The notes under the pieces are model-generated. The model was not told where the DNA came from, ran no database searches, and worked only from the letters and a program-made list of their open reading frames with translations. Shown piece by piece: positions 11,272 to 23,091 of a DNA stretch of 64,000 nucleotides (positions are counted from its first letter, which is position 1; the number at the start of each line of letters is the position of its first letter). This DNA comes from Trichuris trichiura (taxonomy: Eukaryota; Nematoda; Enoplea; Trichinellida; Trichuridae). The position numbers and the translations under genes are program-made. The stretch is from contig JBAJFE010000042.1 in assembly GCA_037903355.1 (NCBI GenBank), positions 2,802,001 through 2,866,000 of the forward strand, written 5' to 3'.

Positions 11272-12386
11272 GTTAGCATTATAGTTTCTTTTGTATCTTT
11301 TTGCTTAAACGTTTTCACTTCAATCTGGTTCATTGTCATTACATTTCCGTTTGTTGTGGATAGGGAAAAGAAATAGACACACACTGCTTTTTCAGAAAAT
11401 GCTAACTGTAGGGTATATGTTCCACAATTGAACCTGAGCACACAAATACCGTATATCGCTATTTAACTGGAAGTCACACACGAATTATTCTTAACTCAGT
11501 TTGCACTGAATCAGTAAACGGTTTTTGGTTCTTGTGTCCCACACTGATGAATGCTTCTTGCCTATTTGACGCCATTTAATGAAAAATGCAATAGAAGCTA
11601 TGAAAAGTATGCAGAAATTTTCCCATGAGTAAATGAATGATGGAAAAGCGGAAGTAGTATGGTACGTCTTTCACGAGACGAGGAAACAGAGGTCTCTTCT
11701 GCAAAATTTTCCCGTTAATGGTGGTATTGCAAAAATTTTCTCACGGGAGGGGGGCTGACAACAAATTCCTGTCCCCGAAATTTTCCCGCGAGGGAGGGAG
11801 GGTCTATGGAACTAAAAAGCTTGAGATTCTATGGCAGTGATTCCTACGGTGGGGCATGTGACCCACCGAGGCACCGAGGGGCCCTTTTGAAGCCCAGTGG
11901 GCGCAGATCGCCAAGGGAGTGATACATTACAGGTTTTACTGCTCATGAACAATGCAGGTCTTTTACGTCTAATCCGCACTGGAATCGACAACCTATCGTC
12001 TGGTAATCGCCTGGCAAAAGCCACTGTTATGACGTCAGAACAGATTTAAAGATCAACGATGACATATTTGAAATGGCAGCATCAGTAATGAGCCCAACTC
12101 AAACTTTAAAACCATAGCATCACGACCAGTAGTACCTATGCGCATGGTATTGTTTAGATCGAAGAACAAGTAGATATAAGAAGTTCTTTATTATGTAAAC
12201 GGCGAATATGGACCGATTATTGCAACGACTATAAGTTGGCACTCTCAAAATTTTTCTCGGAGGGGTTGTGAGGTAATGTCAGCCGCCTTTTCCACGGGAA
12301 CTCGCAGCGGTACAGCAAATAACACCGCGTTTTGAGTAGTCGACTGCAAACCGAGAAGAGCTACATCATGTTCGCTGTAGACGTAT
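11272..12386. other. intergenic with an hAT-terminus-like sequence
   Basis: At 11835 a CAGTGATTCCTACGGTGGGG sequence followed by GGGGCCCTTTTGAA resembles the end of the hAT element at 58024-59266; no opposite end was found. Near 11720-11800 there are C/G-rich runs with repeated AAATTTTCCCGCGAG-like motifs. Otherwise nothing recognisable. Confidence 0.4.
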
Positions 12387-12857
12387 TTAGTCGTTGTTAA
12401 AGAGTTGTACCTGCATTTTGTGTATACACTGTAGCGGCCGGTCAACATCGTCTGGGTACAAGATTTCCAACTGGGTGTAGAGGTGCGAAGGCTTCATGTC
12501 GCCTAATTTGCACAGCAGCTGCTCCAGCTTGTGTAACTGCTCAGCCGGGGCCCTCGCCAAGCGTCGCCGTAGACAGTCTTTCAGCTGGTCGAAACAGTCG
12601 TCGGGGAGTGCCTGTTGGACGACCAGATACTTCACCATTCGGAAATTCTCTGGAGGTAGTTGCGCAAGTAATTTGCGGAACATTGTCTCCTGTCGTCGTA
12701 TCCCTGCGTCTCGTAGCAGGTTGTCGCACATCAGCAGCCATATATCGACGTCGCGGGCATCGAACCGAGGAAGCTCGACCCGAACCGCTGCGACTCGGGA
12801 ACCAACGTCGCTCTCTGTTTTCAGGGAACTATCTAGGTGCTCACATAAATCACTCAC
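12387..12857 (-). pseudogene. Ty3/gypsy (Mag-like) gag remnant
   Basis: A 156-codon frame resembles Mag-clade capsid proteins: an ELPRFDARDVDIWLLMCDNL start, LLAQLPPE, a short central helix set, then KLEQLLCKLGDMKPSHLY. There is no zinc knuckle, protease or polymerase after it, so the element is truncated. It starts 12 bp inside the adjacent LTR at 12869-13045, with a primer-binding-like TGGTGACCCGTGAG between them on the minus strand, the normal order for a 5' end read leftwards. Confidence 0.75.
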
Positions 12858-12868
12858 GGGTCACCAGT

Positions 12869-13045
12869 TGTAGCCGCCATGCCTAAGTCCGGATTTCGTG
12901 CCGTGGCCGTTTATTGAACGTACAACGCGACTAAGCTAAGCGAGAGACACTGCTTATGTGAGGGTTAAAACGGGTACGGTATCGGCTGGCAACAAGTGGA
13001 GTTGAGATGATGCGTTTCGACTACTCAACTGAACCGACCGCTACA
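12869..13045 (-). repeat. LTR of the Mag-like element
   Basis: On the minus strand this 177-bp block starts TGTAGCGGTCGG and ends GGCGGCTACA, contains AATAAA (in TTCAATAAACGG), and is followed at once by the primer-binding-like TGGTGACCCGTGAG and the gag frame. No second LTR was found in the window. Confidence 0.7.
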
Positions 13046-13950
13046 ACACGTTGGGTTACTGTAATCTTGCTAGCAGATAACTGAGGAGGTTCCAACCATC
13101 AAGCAAGAGTTCTTTTTTCATTTCCATCGTTCATGTGCGTGTGAACTATAACTCGTCGAGCTAACAGCAAGCTCAACGCGATCGTGCTAGTTGCTAGTAC
13201 AATAATATACTGTAGCTGTATTGCACATAATAAAATATTTCGGAAAGTTATAACATTTTTTCTCTAATTAAGGAAGGAATTTAAGATTTTAGCTTGCGAA
13301 CGAAGTGTAATTGGAAAAGCGTAATAGTGGTAATGTTGGGGATTTGTCAATAACTGATTTAAATGGCAACCGCACATCTAGAGCAACTTTGTTTTGCCGG
13401 CACCAAGTGCCAGAAATAATAAATCACCTACGGCCTATGCGCGCCATGAAATTCCGTCATAATTTTTCGTTTACCACTCGTTTAAAAATTTTTAATTTAT
13501 TGCGCCCGCATGTTTATTGAAGGTTCGTAAGTCGAACGTTTGCATTTAGAGAACTCCCTGAAGGAAGCATAGGCAAATGTATAGTAAAGTTAGCTTGCAG
13601 CCGTTGTTGATTTAGCAAAGCTCCTTGAAGGAATAAACAGAACGGTAAGGCGTCGTATCTTATTGGTAACCATTAGAACACTGGAAAATTGGGATTATAT
13701 CATAGGCATCACAAACGTGGTCAATCATAATGACTGAGTTTGGCAGAGCCGATTAGTTCAATACCACGTGATACCTGAAAACTGGAAAACTTGGGTCAAT
13801 ATGTTTGCGCCGTAAAGATTTTGTCCTATTTATAAGTTAGAAGTGCCGCACTGTCTTCTTAGGTTGCTTGCGGCTGTTTTCTTTTGAAATATAAATTTTT
13901 GCCGACAGTTGTAAAGCTTAAACTGCACTCCCCCTTTTTATCTGTTTCAG
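13046..13950. other. no recognisable gene, FBPase upstream region
   Basis: AT-rich DNA upstream of the FBPase coding region. The pyrimidine tract and TTTCAG ending at 13950 is an acceptor 19 bases before the FBPase start codon, so a 5' leader exon (or a trans-spliced leader) must be joined here. No leader exon was identified. Confidence 0.5.
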
Positions 13951-13969
13951 AAGCGTTCACGCCGATCTC

Positions 13970-16900
13970 ATGGATCTCAGGCGGGCCAGCGAGCAGTTCG
14001 GCATAGATACGGATAGCATTACGTTGACGCGCTTCGTTCTGAGCAAGCAGAAAAAAATTCCTGGGGCGACTGGTGAATTTACCAACTTGATCAATTCGAT
14101 TTTGACTGCCGTCAAAGCAATTTCATCGGCAGTGCGCAAAGCGGGGATGGCACGTTTGTGAGTATTTCGCTGTTGCTGAAGGTGTTGCCACTTGCATATT
14201 GTTGGAATGATCTGCGAGGTTGCCCAACGCGCGAACTTGAATTTTGCATAACCGCTAAGTGTAAATGAGTGTGCAACGGCTCAAATTCATACTCAGAAAC
14301 TATCGTATACGAGCGAAACGCGCAACTCTCCAGCATTTCATTTCTCCATAGCAGTTGCGCAGAATCTATTCTTTCACTCAGCAAAGATCGCCTGTCGACC
14401 TGTTCTTTTGTTGGGGTTGTATCTTTAACTTTCATTAATCGGTGCATGCTCACACTTTTACGGATTCATACTGTAGCTTAATAGAACTTAGGTTCGTAAA
14501 GACCTTTTGCATGTGCTGCAATGGCCAGAAAGATTTGCTATCAGTTCTCATTTTATCTTTTTAATGCGGTAACGCTGTAAAACTAACGGCTAGTCATTTG
14601 CAATTCAGCTTTCACTTAGACCGTTACCGTTTTTATGTTACCGTCATAGTACCATAGATAAGCGCAGTCTATCGTTGGTATCTTAGGAAGGGGTTGAGTT
14701 GCGAACATTTCCACCGATTTGTTGAACGAAGTAATGTTGCACTTTATGTTGGCTCTTATCTGTACAAATCTTTTCGCGGAGTTGATGGTCAGGAAGCAGT
14801 TGCCTTTCTTCTGAGGCTAATCGCTCATTTACTCAGTCAACCGCAGCCAGGGCAGTTGACGTGTTTATGCTTAACGTTTCGTAACCTATCATTCGTGTGG
14901 AAGTTTAAGTGTGCGTCTAGGTGTTTGTATCAGCGCTAGGAAACGCTTTTTTATATTTCGGTTATTCTGCATAAATTCAAAGTGTCATCTTGACCAAGCT
15001 AAGTGACACCTAAATACTATGCAACTTTCTTCCAGGAAAAGAGAGAAACATTTGCAGAAAATGTCGATGATGCTTTGAAAGTAAGCATCATGCAAGTTTA
15101 TGCCGTACATACATCTGTTTTAGAGCAGTTAATAAGTAAACACTATTTAACATCACATCTCTGCTCAAGCTAATACGTTGCAAGAAATCCGTTAAAAGTG
15201 TTGCCAGGAGGGTAATCATTCTTATTCTTGGAAAGTAGGCGTTTAAATAAAATTGTCACGGTAGCGGAATCCTTTTTCTTTTGCAAGTTACGTTTGGTGC
15301 TCAACTATTCTGCTATTGCCTTCCGACGTTTCGGTATTTACTTAGTATCTATAAATCTGAAACTGAGCATTAGGCTGATAAGCGTAAGTGACGTATTCCA
15401 GCGGCTGCGCAGCATAGACCCACAAGTACCTGTAATGCAGCACGTCCAAAGGATCATTCCTGTTTCATATTCAGCACGGCAACGTAATATCACCAGAAAA
15501 TGAAGAAATTAAATTAAATGTAAATGAAACGAAAAAAACGTTTTGTCTATGTCACGAAACCAAACCCTGGTTTTACTCAACTGAAAGGGCAACTAACAAC
15601 TGGTGACAGCAGTTAAAGAGACAGTGCACTAAACAACGGGAATGCGTTAGCTCGTCAGAAAAGGACGATTACAAAGTGCTGCAGGTACGGTGAGCAATAA
15701 AAGACGCTGAAACGGCAGCCTGCGTAGTACAGTCTGTGTGAAGAATTTCGATACAACAAGCGTTGTGTAGCTTAACAAAGATCAGGAATTTAGGTAAAAC
15801 CGGAATAGAACGAGACAACATTTTCTGCGGTATATGTGAAAATATGTCGGTAACTCAATAAACTCAATAATTGATTATTCAACAAGATTAGGTTTTACGT
15901 CTCTTTGTTTGACCTGAAGTATACGGATGACCATTTCAGAAGTATTCGCGCGTTTCTGTATTTTGCAGCATCAGTCACATTTGCATATGTTCCATCTTTT
16001 GAATTCATGTTGAAATTGTCTTTATTACGGATTTTCTCCCGTTGTAAACTAAAAACAAAAAGATTGTTTCTTCCGAAGCTTTCGGGTCTGCCGCGACCCG
16101 TCTTCAGCGGACCAGTGAAGTTTTTGAATTCAGCAAATCAGTTTGCATGAGTACAGTTGTAAATTACATGCCATGAGCAGGCCGTCTCATTATATTTGCA
16201 TTAATGTTTTGGAGCTGACTGTATATATTAACAGAAACGCATTGCGACTTTTTAGATATGGCCTTTATGGAAGCACGAACGTGCAGGGCGAGGATGTAAA
16301 GAAAATTGACATTCTCAGCAATGAGCTCATGGTAAACATGATATCATCTTCATTTACTACCTGTCTCATGGTATCAGAGGAAGAGACCAATGTCATTGAG
16401 GTATTTCGTGCCAGTATTGTTAGTAAACGTCGAATGATTTCGCTTTTGCAAGGTAACCAAATCAACTCAGGGAAAGTATGTCGTAGTGTTTGATCCTCTC
16501 GACGGCTCGTCGAACATTGACTGTTGTGGCTCCATTGGGACGATATTTGGCATTTATAGAAAGGTTAATTTTGTCCATACTTCATGCCTAGACTTCGGGC
16601 TCTGTCGTTTTCTTCACACTAAAAAGTTTTTGTAGGCGAGTGAAGACATGCCAAACCTTGAAGACGTCCTTCAACCTGGCAAGAAGTTGTTAGCTGCTGG
16701 CTATGCATTATACGGGTCGGCTACGATGGTTGTCTTAACACTTGGTCACGGCGTTAATGGTTTTACGTTAGATCCGGTAAGTTGGAAAGCTCATCACGTT
16801 CCGACTGACGGGAACATAAGACGTATGCAGGTTTTGTCCTTTTGCTTTCACAGAAAGCTCCTGCACGGTTAGACTGTTAGATGTCGCCAAATTCCAATGT

Positions 16901-17507
16901 GATAACTTCTTAATTAGCCTCGAAGTCTAAATTATTGATGCATTCCAGGCTGTTGGTGAGTTCATTTTGACGCATCCAAAAATCCAAGTTCCACGACGCG
17001 GACGAATATACAGCATAAACGAAAGTTTAACAAAATACTGGGACAAAGCGACAGTCCAATATGTAATGGACAAGAAATCTTTAAGCGTACGCAACTGTTT
17101 GTATTTAACTGCTTATGTATATATATATGACCATCAGACTGACAGTGAAGAACCATATCAAGCCAGATATGTTGGCTCCATGGTGGCAGACATTCACAGA
17201 ACGCTGATCTACGGAGGTATTTTTATGTATCCCGCGTCAACAAAGGCTCCCAACGGAAAGGTAAGTTCTTCCGCAGAGACATTTGTTATACACATGCGTT
17301 TTCGTAATTCAGCTCCGTTTGCTGTACGAATGCAATCCAATGGCGATGATAATGGAGCAAGGTGGCGGCAAAGCAACTTCAGGCACTATGCCGATACTGG
17401 ACCTGAAGCCTGAGTCTATACATCAGAGAAGTCCGATAGTAATGGGTTCTGCGGACGATGTTGAAGATTACTTGGCATACGTACGACGATTTAAAAATGA
17501 GTTTTAG
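13970..17507 (+). CDS. fbp-1: fructose-1,6-bisphosphatase, seven exons, complete
   Basis: This cytosolic gluconeogenic enzyme hydrolyses fructose 1,6-bisphosphate to fructose 6-phosphate and phosphate. Exons are 13970-14157, 16256-16400, 16453-16563, 16636-16776, 16949-17086, 17138-17260 and 17313-17507. All have GT-AG borders and compatible phases, giving 346 residues (family about 335-340). Key motifs are [10 protein letters not shown] and [13 protein letters not shown] (N-terminal allosteric region), [13 protein letters not shown], metal ligands in VSEEE, the signature [32 protein letters not shown] and a C-terminal metal/substrate block NPMAMIMEQ, then HQRSP. Intron 1 is 2.1 kb; the others are 51-172 bp. 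The 51-bp intron 17087-17137 has no in-frame stop, so unspliced RNA would add 17 residues. The start codon is the only ATG in frame before TLTRF and follows an acceptor by 19 bases. Confidence 0.96.
14158..16255 (+). other. large first intron of FBPase
   Basis: A 2.1-kb intron in a gene whose other introns are short. Small frames on both strands have no recognisable features, and no nested gene or mobile element was identified. The TATTAACAG near 16230 could be an alternative acceptor upstream of the one used. Confidence 0.6.
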
Positions 17508-18309
17508 CTCTGCTGTGCTTCTCCCTTCTGTTTCTGAACTCACAGCTTTTAACGGCATAGTTTCTGTTTTAGCCAAAATACCTCGCTTATTACGTTGTGA
17601 CTCCATTTTACAGTACGCACGAATAACTGCGCCGCTAAGCGCAACTGCTTGACTTGATTGGCAGCTGACTTTAAACGTATACTGTTCAAATGCTGAAGTT
17701 GTACTAGCTCATGCTCCGAAAGTTCTTTGAAGATTAAAACCTTGTAGCTGTGCTTCATAAGCGTTTTCGGTTCGCGTGGTTGTCTTCTGGCACACAGCCT
17801 TTCCTACGAAAGTTAGCACGGAATAAGCCAGATGATCGAAAATTTAAGAATAAGCGAAATTTATCAAGATCTAAGCTCTGCGTGCATTTGCATGTACGAT
17901 ATAGTTATCTATCACGGCGTTTGAACCATCCAGTGAAAGACTTAGGTTCCCATCGCGTATTTCACGTCAGCGCAATTATAAAGTTGAGCAGACACTCGTG
18001 CGTTTTGCGTTTTAACCTATTTCTTTACGCATTAAGTTTGTGTGACCCGTAGTTGCTGAATCTGAACAACTGTTGTTAGCGTAAGTGAATTCTTTGACGT
18101 TTAAAAACTATATATACCATCGGTTCTCATTTGACGCGAATCCCTCCAAGCACAATTTACAAATTAGAAAAACCTTCCGAGCACAACGCGATGGAATGCT
18201 CCTTCACACTATCTTGTAGGCAGTGAAATGTAGTTTTCATGTTCAAATCCGTTTAATGCGTTTGTCCCATTTAATTTATTGTCGATAACGACGGAGTCTT
18301 TTTAAATAG
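17508..18309. other. no recognisable gene
   Basis: 3' flank of FBPase. The + strand frame 17750-18052 has no family resemblance and no splice context. Confidence 0.45.
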
Positions 18310-19048
18310 AGTTCATCAAGGCGTTAGCGGCCGAATGAACTACATCTCGGAGGCTTCCCCATTCTTGAAGATGAGTAAAACAGCTCATACATGATCGAAC
18401 GTGTTTGAATGTGAAGATTGATACTCTCATTAAAAGACACTGTATTTAGTTACATGTAAATACAGAAAATACCAATCGTGCGGGCCCCGTCCGTAACGAA
18501 CTACGAGAATCAGTACTAACATATAATTATTGCTTAGTATTAAGTACTCGTTATCCAGTAACATTCTCTTGTCATTTCATCATTTTCACCTTTCCGCTAG
18601 TCTTTTGTCACATAAAATATTTCCAGGCACTCTTCCATAGCTGTCTATTTTTTTACATTGCACATTTTTGTATAGCGTGAATGTATGAAATGCAAAGATT
18701 TTCATGAATCCTTAGCGTTACGCGTGCAGTTGCTGTACGTTGCTCACTACACTGTTGGCTACGAAACTACGCAACGTTTTACCCTATAGTTTTTCTTACT
18801 GAAAATTGGCCCCTATAATTGACGCTGACGAAAGAACGAAGTTGGCCCGGAAAGTTCTATCCAAATGATTAAGTCCGAAAGGGCAGTTCCTCTTTAAAAG
18901 ACGATGAAACCATTCGTACTAAGAAGAAACCATTTTTTGGGCAAAGACGTTTCAGCTTGAGGACATTGTAAACGACGGAAAGTCTGACCCTGAGACTGTA
19001 ATTCGCAACACACTTTCTCATGCCATTCTTGCCGTGGGCAACCTTTAA
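18310..19048 (+). other. two exon-like blocks of an unassembled gene
   Basis: Block 18310-18373 follows an AAATAG acceptor, reads GRMNYISEASPFLKM and ends at a GTAAAA donor. Block 18960-19048 follows GACGTTTCAG, is open with an acidic-then-hydrophobic composition (LEDIVNDGKSDPETVIRN) and ends in TAA. They look coding but I found no phase-compatible link and no family. A 118-codon frame on the opposite strand (19401-19045) abuts the second block and is an alternative reading. Confidence 0.25.
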
Positions 19049-19847
19049 CTAAACGATTCTTTCCTGTGCCCACTTTGCCCTTCAGGAATTTCGATCTTGG
19101 GGGTTACCTTCACCTCAGCTTTTTTCAGTGATACACAGCCCTGAGAGGTAGTCTGTTTGTACGGATTTTGATCTCTTATCAGGACATTTTTCGGCGTCTG
19201 CATGACGTCACCGTGTTTTCTAGATGACCTGGCGACTGTTGAAAAGTAACGCCAAGCAGTTACTTGCAAACTGGAGGAATGCATTAGCTGATGAATGCGA
19301 TGTTCACTCAGGAGCCATGAATGCTGGACATGGGATTTCGTGAGTCCTAAAAGATTGATTATAATTTTAAGTTTAATATTAGTAAAAAAAATAAGTCTCA
19401 CTTATTGCCTCTTAATTATAAAACAGAGGCATACCTTGACGTTTGGATGAGATAAAAAACTGAACGAAGCATTTTAAAAAGTATTGAGTAGAATGCATCG
19501 TAACCCCTAAAGAGCCTATCTGCAGTTAATAAACACTGTTACGTTGTTGGGGCGCTGTTGTACGAACTAATCTTCATGCAGTTATGCATACGATATGTAG
19601 AACCCATTAAATAAAGTTTGTACATATGCTTGAACCGCCACGCCAGAATACTGCATTGCATTCTAGAATTCATATACACATAAATTCAGAACTCCTGAAA
19701 AGAACACTTTGCCCATCTGCCCGCAAATAACACATTAATTCTGACGGCAATCAGGTCTGTTCTACGCGTAAGTTGCAGTACAGCTTCGCGCGCGCAATGT
19801 TGCTTGTTAATACTGCGTTAGTTTTCTCAGTGACGGTTGAGGATTTT

Positions 19848-20399
19848 TTATGGTCTTCTACGGCTTTTCCCGTTTATCTGTTGTGCTTGTATCTGTAAAT
19901 TAGACGAAACAACTGCTCTACCAACGGATGGATGAGCCGTTATTAAGAAAATTGTACAGATATCAATACAAGCCACTTACATCTCCGCCGGGTTAAGGAA
20001 GCTCTTTTCATTCGCCATAACCATACCATCAACCGTGACAAAGGACAAGAGGTTAGCTCGGCTTGGGACCCACTCATTAGTAAAACCAAGTGTTGCTCTC
20101 TGCCGCGCTGACCTCGACCCCCATTCCTATTGTCACGTGAGCCTATATAACACCGTTCGGAGAATAACACCTCCTCCACCACCTCACTGACGACGGAACT
20201 AGAGCGTTCCGAAAGCTCTGAACATTAAAAGTTGAGTGTATTGATATCTGTACTTTTTCTTAATAACAGCTCATCCATCCGTTGGTAGAGCAGTTGTTTC
20301 GTCTAATTTACAGATACAAGCACAACAGATAAACGGGAAAAGCCGTAGAAGACCATAAACCATGAAATCTCATCCCGTTACGAAGCACCCAGTGTTCAA
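19848..20399. mobile_element. palindromic mobile element, copy 1
   Basis: Two inverted arms of roughly 110 bp (left from 19850, right to 20367) carry the motifs CTACCAACGGATGGATGAGC and TTATTAAGAAAATTGTACAG around a centre of about 270 bp. The whole unit is bounded by a perfect 13-bp direct repeat, 19835-19847 and 20400-20412, the likely target-site duplication. The right arm is about 30 bp longer and includes an outward-facing ATG and 13 codons; the left arm is cut before that ATG. The same arm design recurs at 42348-42748, 60641-60981 and (half) 49276-49425. Confidence 0.7.
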
Positions 20400-20520
20400 G
20401 GTTGAGGATTTTGCTGTAAATCTTCTGCACAAACAGCAGCGCATACAGCAACATCTTATCCTGCCTGAACCATCTGCAGCCTCTTTAAAACAGCAAAACA
20501 ATCTTAATGCCAGTGAATAA
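20362..20520 (+). CDS. 52-codon frame starting inside the palindromic element
   Basis: The ATG lies in the element's right arm. The first 13 codons (MKSHPVTKHPVFK) belong to the element and the next 39 (VEDFAVNLLHKQQRIQQHL and so on) to host DNA beyond the 13-bp repeat. The host part looks like a real terminal exon: before the insertion it would have followed the acceptor TTTTCTCAG at 19830 in frame, and an AATAAA overlaps the stop (20516-20521). Whether the fused frame is expressed is unknown. Confidence 0.4.
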   Translation: MKSHPVTKHPVFKVEDFAVNLLHKQQRIQQHLILPEPSAASLKQQNNLNASE

Positions 20521-21422
20521 ATACCAATGTTCTTCTATCGTATTTCTAGCAATACGAACGCACGGAATCTTTATTTTTGAAGTTCCGGATTATATCGCAT
20601 TTAGTCGTCAACGAATGCGGTACAAAGGCGCTATGCCTTTACAGGGAACACTCGTTTTTATCATAGCAGTTTTGATAGACAAGGTGAGCTGGTGTTCACG
20701 GACAGATCAGCAAGAGTTGTACTTAGGTATCACGACAACCAGTGCATTGCCTATTCGTTTGCTTTAGGTGTTGTTTGCCAATGAACGAGGTGAACCATTC
20801 CGTGTACGTACAAAGAGAACAGGAAATTGAGAGTAAAACGAAACAAAGCACAGACACACCAAGGAGAGCACGAAGGGCACACAGTCATTAACCGCTGCCG
20901 TTTGCACCTTCAACATACCTGATTACTTTTAAGATTACTGTATTATTTGAAGGCAAACGTATGTGGAAATGCAGATCTTTCCGAAGAGATTTATTTAATA
21001 TTACCTGGATTAGACTTAAACTTTTATTCCTTAATTTTTGCATTCAGCGTTGCAACCTTAAGGACCGCGTGGAACCTTCAAGATTTATCGTAAACTTTCA
21101 CCTTATCTTGCTTAAAACACAAAACCTGAAAGCAGCTTAGTAGAACATATCCTTCACTTTTCAATGATTAAATAAACTCTTGACTTTCTACCGTAGTCTA
21201 AAAACTCGTTTTGGGTGAACAGCGTTTTTACATAAACTTATTGTTTCCTTAACTGGCAGTAAAGCCAGTATAAAATTAAAAAGCTAACGACCTTTTATTA
21301 AAGCATCGCTGAGCTACCAAATGAAATGCATCAAGAAGATATACCGCTTTTAAGGAAAGGAATACTCGAAGGCCGCGCTTAAGTATCGATTTTTTTTCTT
21401 TCGTCAACGAATTTAAGAATGA
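20521..21422. other. no firm gene
   Basis: An 86-codon + frame begins at 20507 and has a GACAAG|GTGAGC donor-like site at about 20682, but no family resemblance. The rest is AT-rich and empty. Confidence 0.4.
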
Positions 21423-22008
21423 TCAGAAGACTGTTCGGCCTGACCATTCAGTACGCAACCAGGCGAACAACATCTCTGACATACAATGGCTTTTCGGATC
21501 GACAGAGATGCACGATTTGCCGTAATCAATTTTTGGTTTAAAATTCCAACCGTCACATGGGGCAGCTGTACCTGATTTGATACGGACAATTTCAAACAGT
21601 CTGGTTCCGGTGAAGCCCTTGAACTGTGCTCAGAAAGATACCAATGGTACTGCAGGGAATGGAAAACACTTGTCCGTCCAGAAATCATTGTGATTATGTA
21701 CTTCTTTCTCGACGAGTTAACTACTTCGGCGACGTTTACGTAAGTAAAACATGACACTGACGTTAACCTATGAAAACTATTCTTCAGCATCTCGTACAAC
21801 CCGTACATGCATCAACGTTCTTGTCGCCTTCTTCGGTATCGGCCACATTCTGTCCAGCAGAAATGGGATATGTACCCGCAATTTCTAAAGTTTCAACGCA
21901 GCTCTCTGAGGACAAACGATCAGTCTGTTGAACTTCTCTTGAAATATGAGCAACGGCGACTGGCAGAGCAATGCCATGTTCACCTTCTCCATTCAGAACG
22001 TAGGTGAC
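21423..22008 (-). CDS. unidentified protein, three C-terminal exons
   Basis: Exons 21807-22008, 21725-21756 and 21423-21623 join in phase (introns 50 and 101 bp, GT-AG) to 144 codons ending in TGA. The first exon follows a TTTTTTTCCTAG acceptor and has no ATG near its start, so the N-terminus is upstream and unresolved. The first 67 residues are acidic and hydrophilic. The last exon contains three cysteines in a pattern APCDGWNFKP, YGKSCISVD, KSHCMSEMLFAW, suggesting disulfides or a zinc site, and ends SGRTVF. I recognise no family. Support comes from phase agreement across two introns and protein-like composition. Confidence 0.55.
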
Positions 22009-23091
22009 CTAGGAAAAAAAGATATTTAATTTCAAGCTGCAAAGTCTCAACACGTAATACTTTCAGTTGTTGGCACACCTTTAGTACTACGCTTGTTTTA
22101 ATAGCCTATTCGATTACCCTCACAGCGGCATGTCAAGACTCCTTTCACAAGCTCAAAGACTAAGTTGAAATACAAGCAATTAATAATGCAGATCAGTGCC
22201 GGAAACTTATTCTAAAAAATAACGCTTAACTCTCAGTGCCACGACTGTTCAAATGAACTTAGGAAAGAATGCCCTACCAAGAAACAACAGCAAGCTGCCT
22301 TGAGGCATTTTTCAAAAGCAAACAACGATTTGTAAGATTAGTTCTGTTGGCTTGAACAGAAGCAACGCGCGTAAATTAGAAAGCAAGCTGAACCAAGAGA
22401 AACAAGTTCATAAATTCCGAATCCGCGCTAACTTTTCTGGTCCATAAATCATCCTTAAGCAGCGTTATTAATTAAGAGCGTAGTCGACTAGCGCGTTACA
22501 CCTGTTGCCGTCAAGGCACGAATATTGACAAACAGCTGTTGACAAAAGACCTATTTTTCCCAGTGGGCGGTGGAAACGAAAGGCTCAGAATTGAGTAGAT
22601 TTCAAGAAAACACTTTTAGCTAAAAATTGCTTTGCCTTTACAGCTTTCAATATATTTTCTGTTGCATCTGCCTACAGAAGCGTTATAGCACTTCCCGTAC
22701 ACAACTACTAAAGTGTTTCCCGTTGCTTACGCACGGGATAACCTCCGTCATACGCGTTTTAATTACCTGAAATCTCAATTATTCGAAATGGCAAAACAAA
22801 CAAAAATTTTAATTTTCAAAAACTGAAAAACATTGCTTCCGCTATTCGCTAAGTGCAAGCCCGCCACTTCTCCAAGGAATTTGCATTATTTCTCGGCCTT
22901 TTCCCTTCCTCGGATATGTTTCTCTTTGTTCTTATCATTTGCAACGTCCAAGCACAAGATGATCTTCGCAGCCTTTGGTGATATATCACTTACTGCAGGC
23001 TTTGCTTAATCTTCTTATTTTATTCGACTTTACTCATTGTAATCAATATTACCCCTGAAAAAAAACCAAATTTTCCAGAGATCCAACTACA
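22009..23091. other. no recognisable gene
   Basis: AT-rich flank. I searched for upstream exons of the 21423-22008 gene on the minus strand and found no convincing candidate. Confidence 0.4.

Noticed and set aside
12428..12445. TGTAGCGGCCGGTCAAC, similar to the start of the nearby LTR but in the opposite orientation
   Set aside because: It lies inside the gag frame and no LTR sequence follows. Probably coincidence.
16967..17413. single 148-codon FBPase frame
   Set aside because: It contains two introns. Family alignment requires splicing at 17087-17137 and 17261-17312.
20240..20300. tRNA-derived SINE suggested by GTTGGTAGAGCAG in the palindromic element
   Set aside because: It resembles only box A; no box B (GGTTCGAATCC-like) follows and no cloverleaf can be formed.
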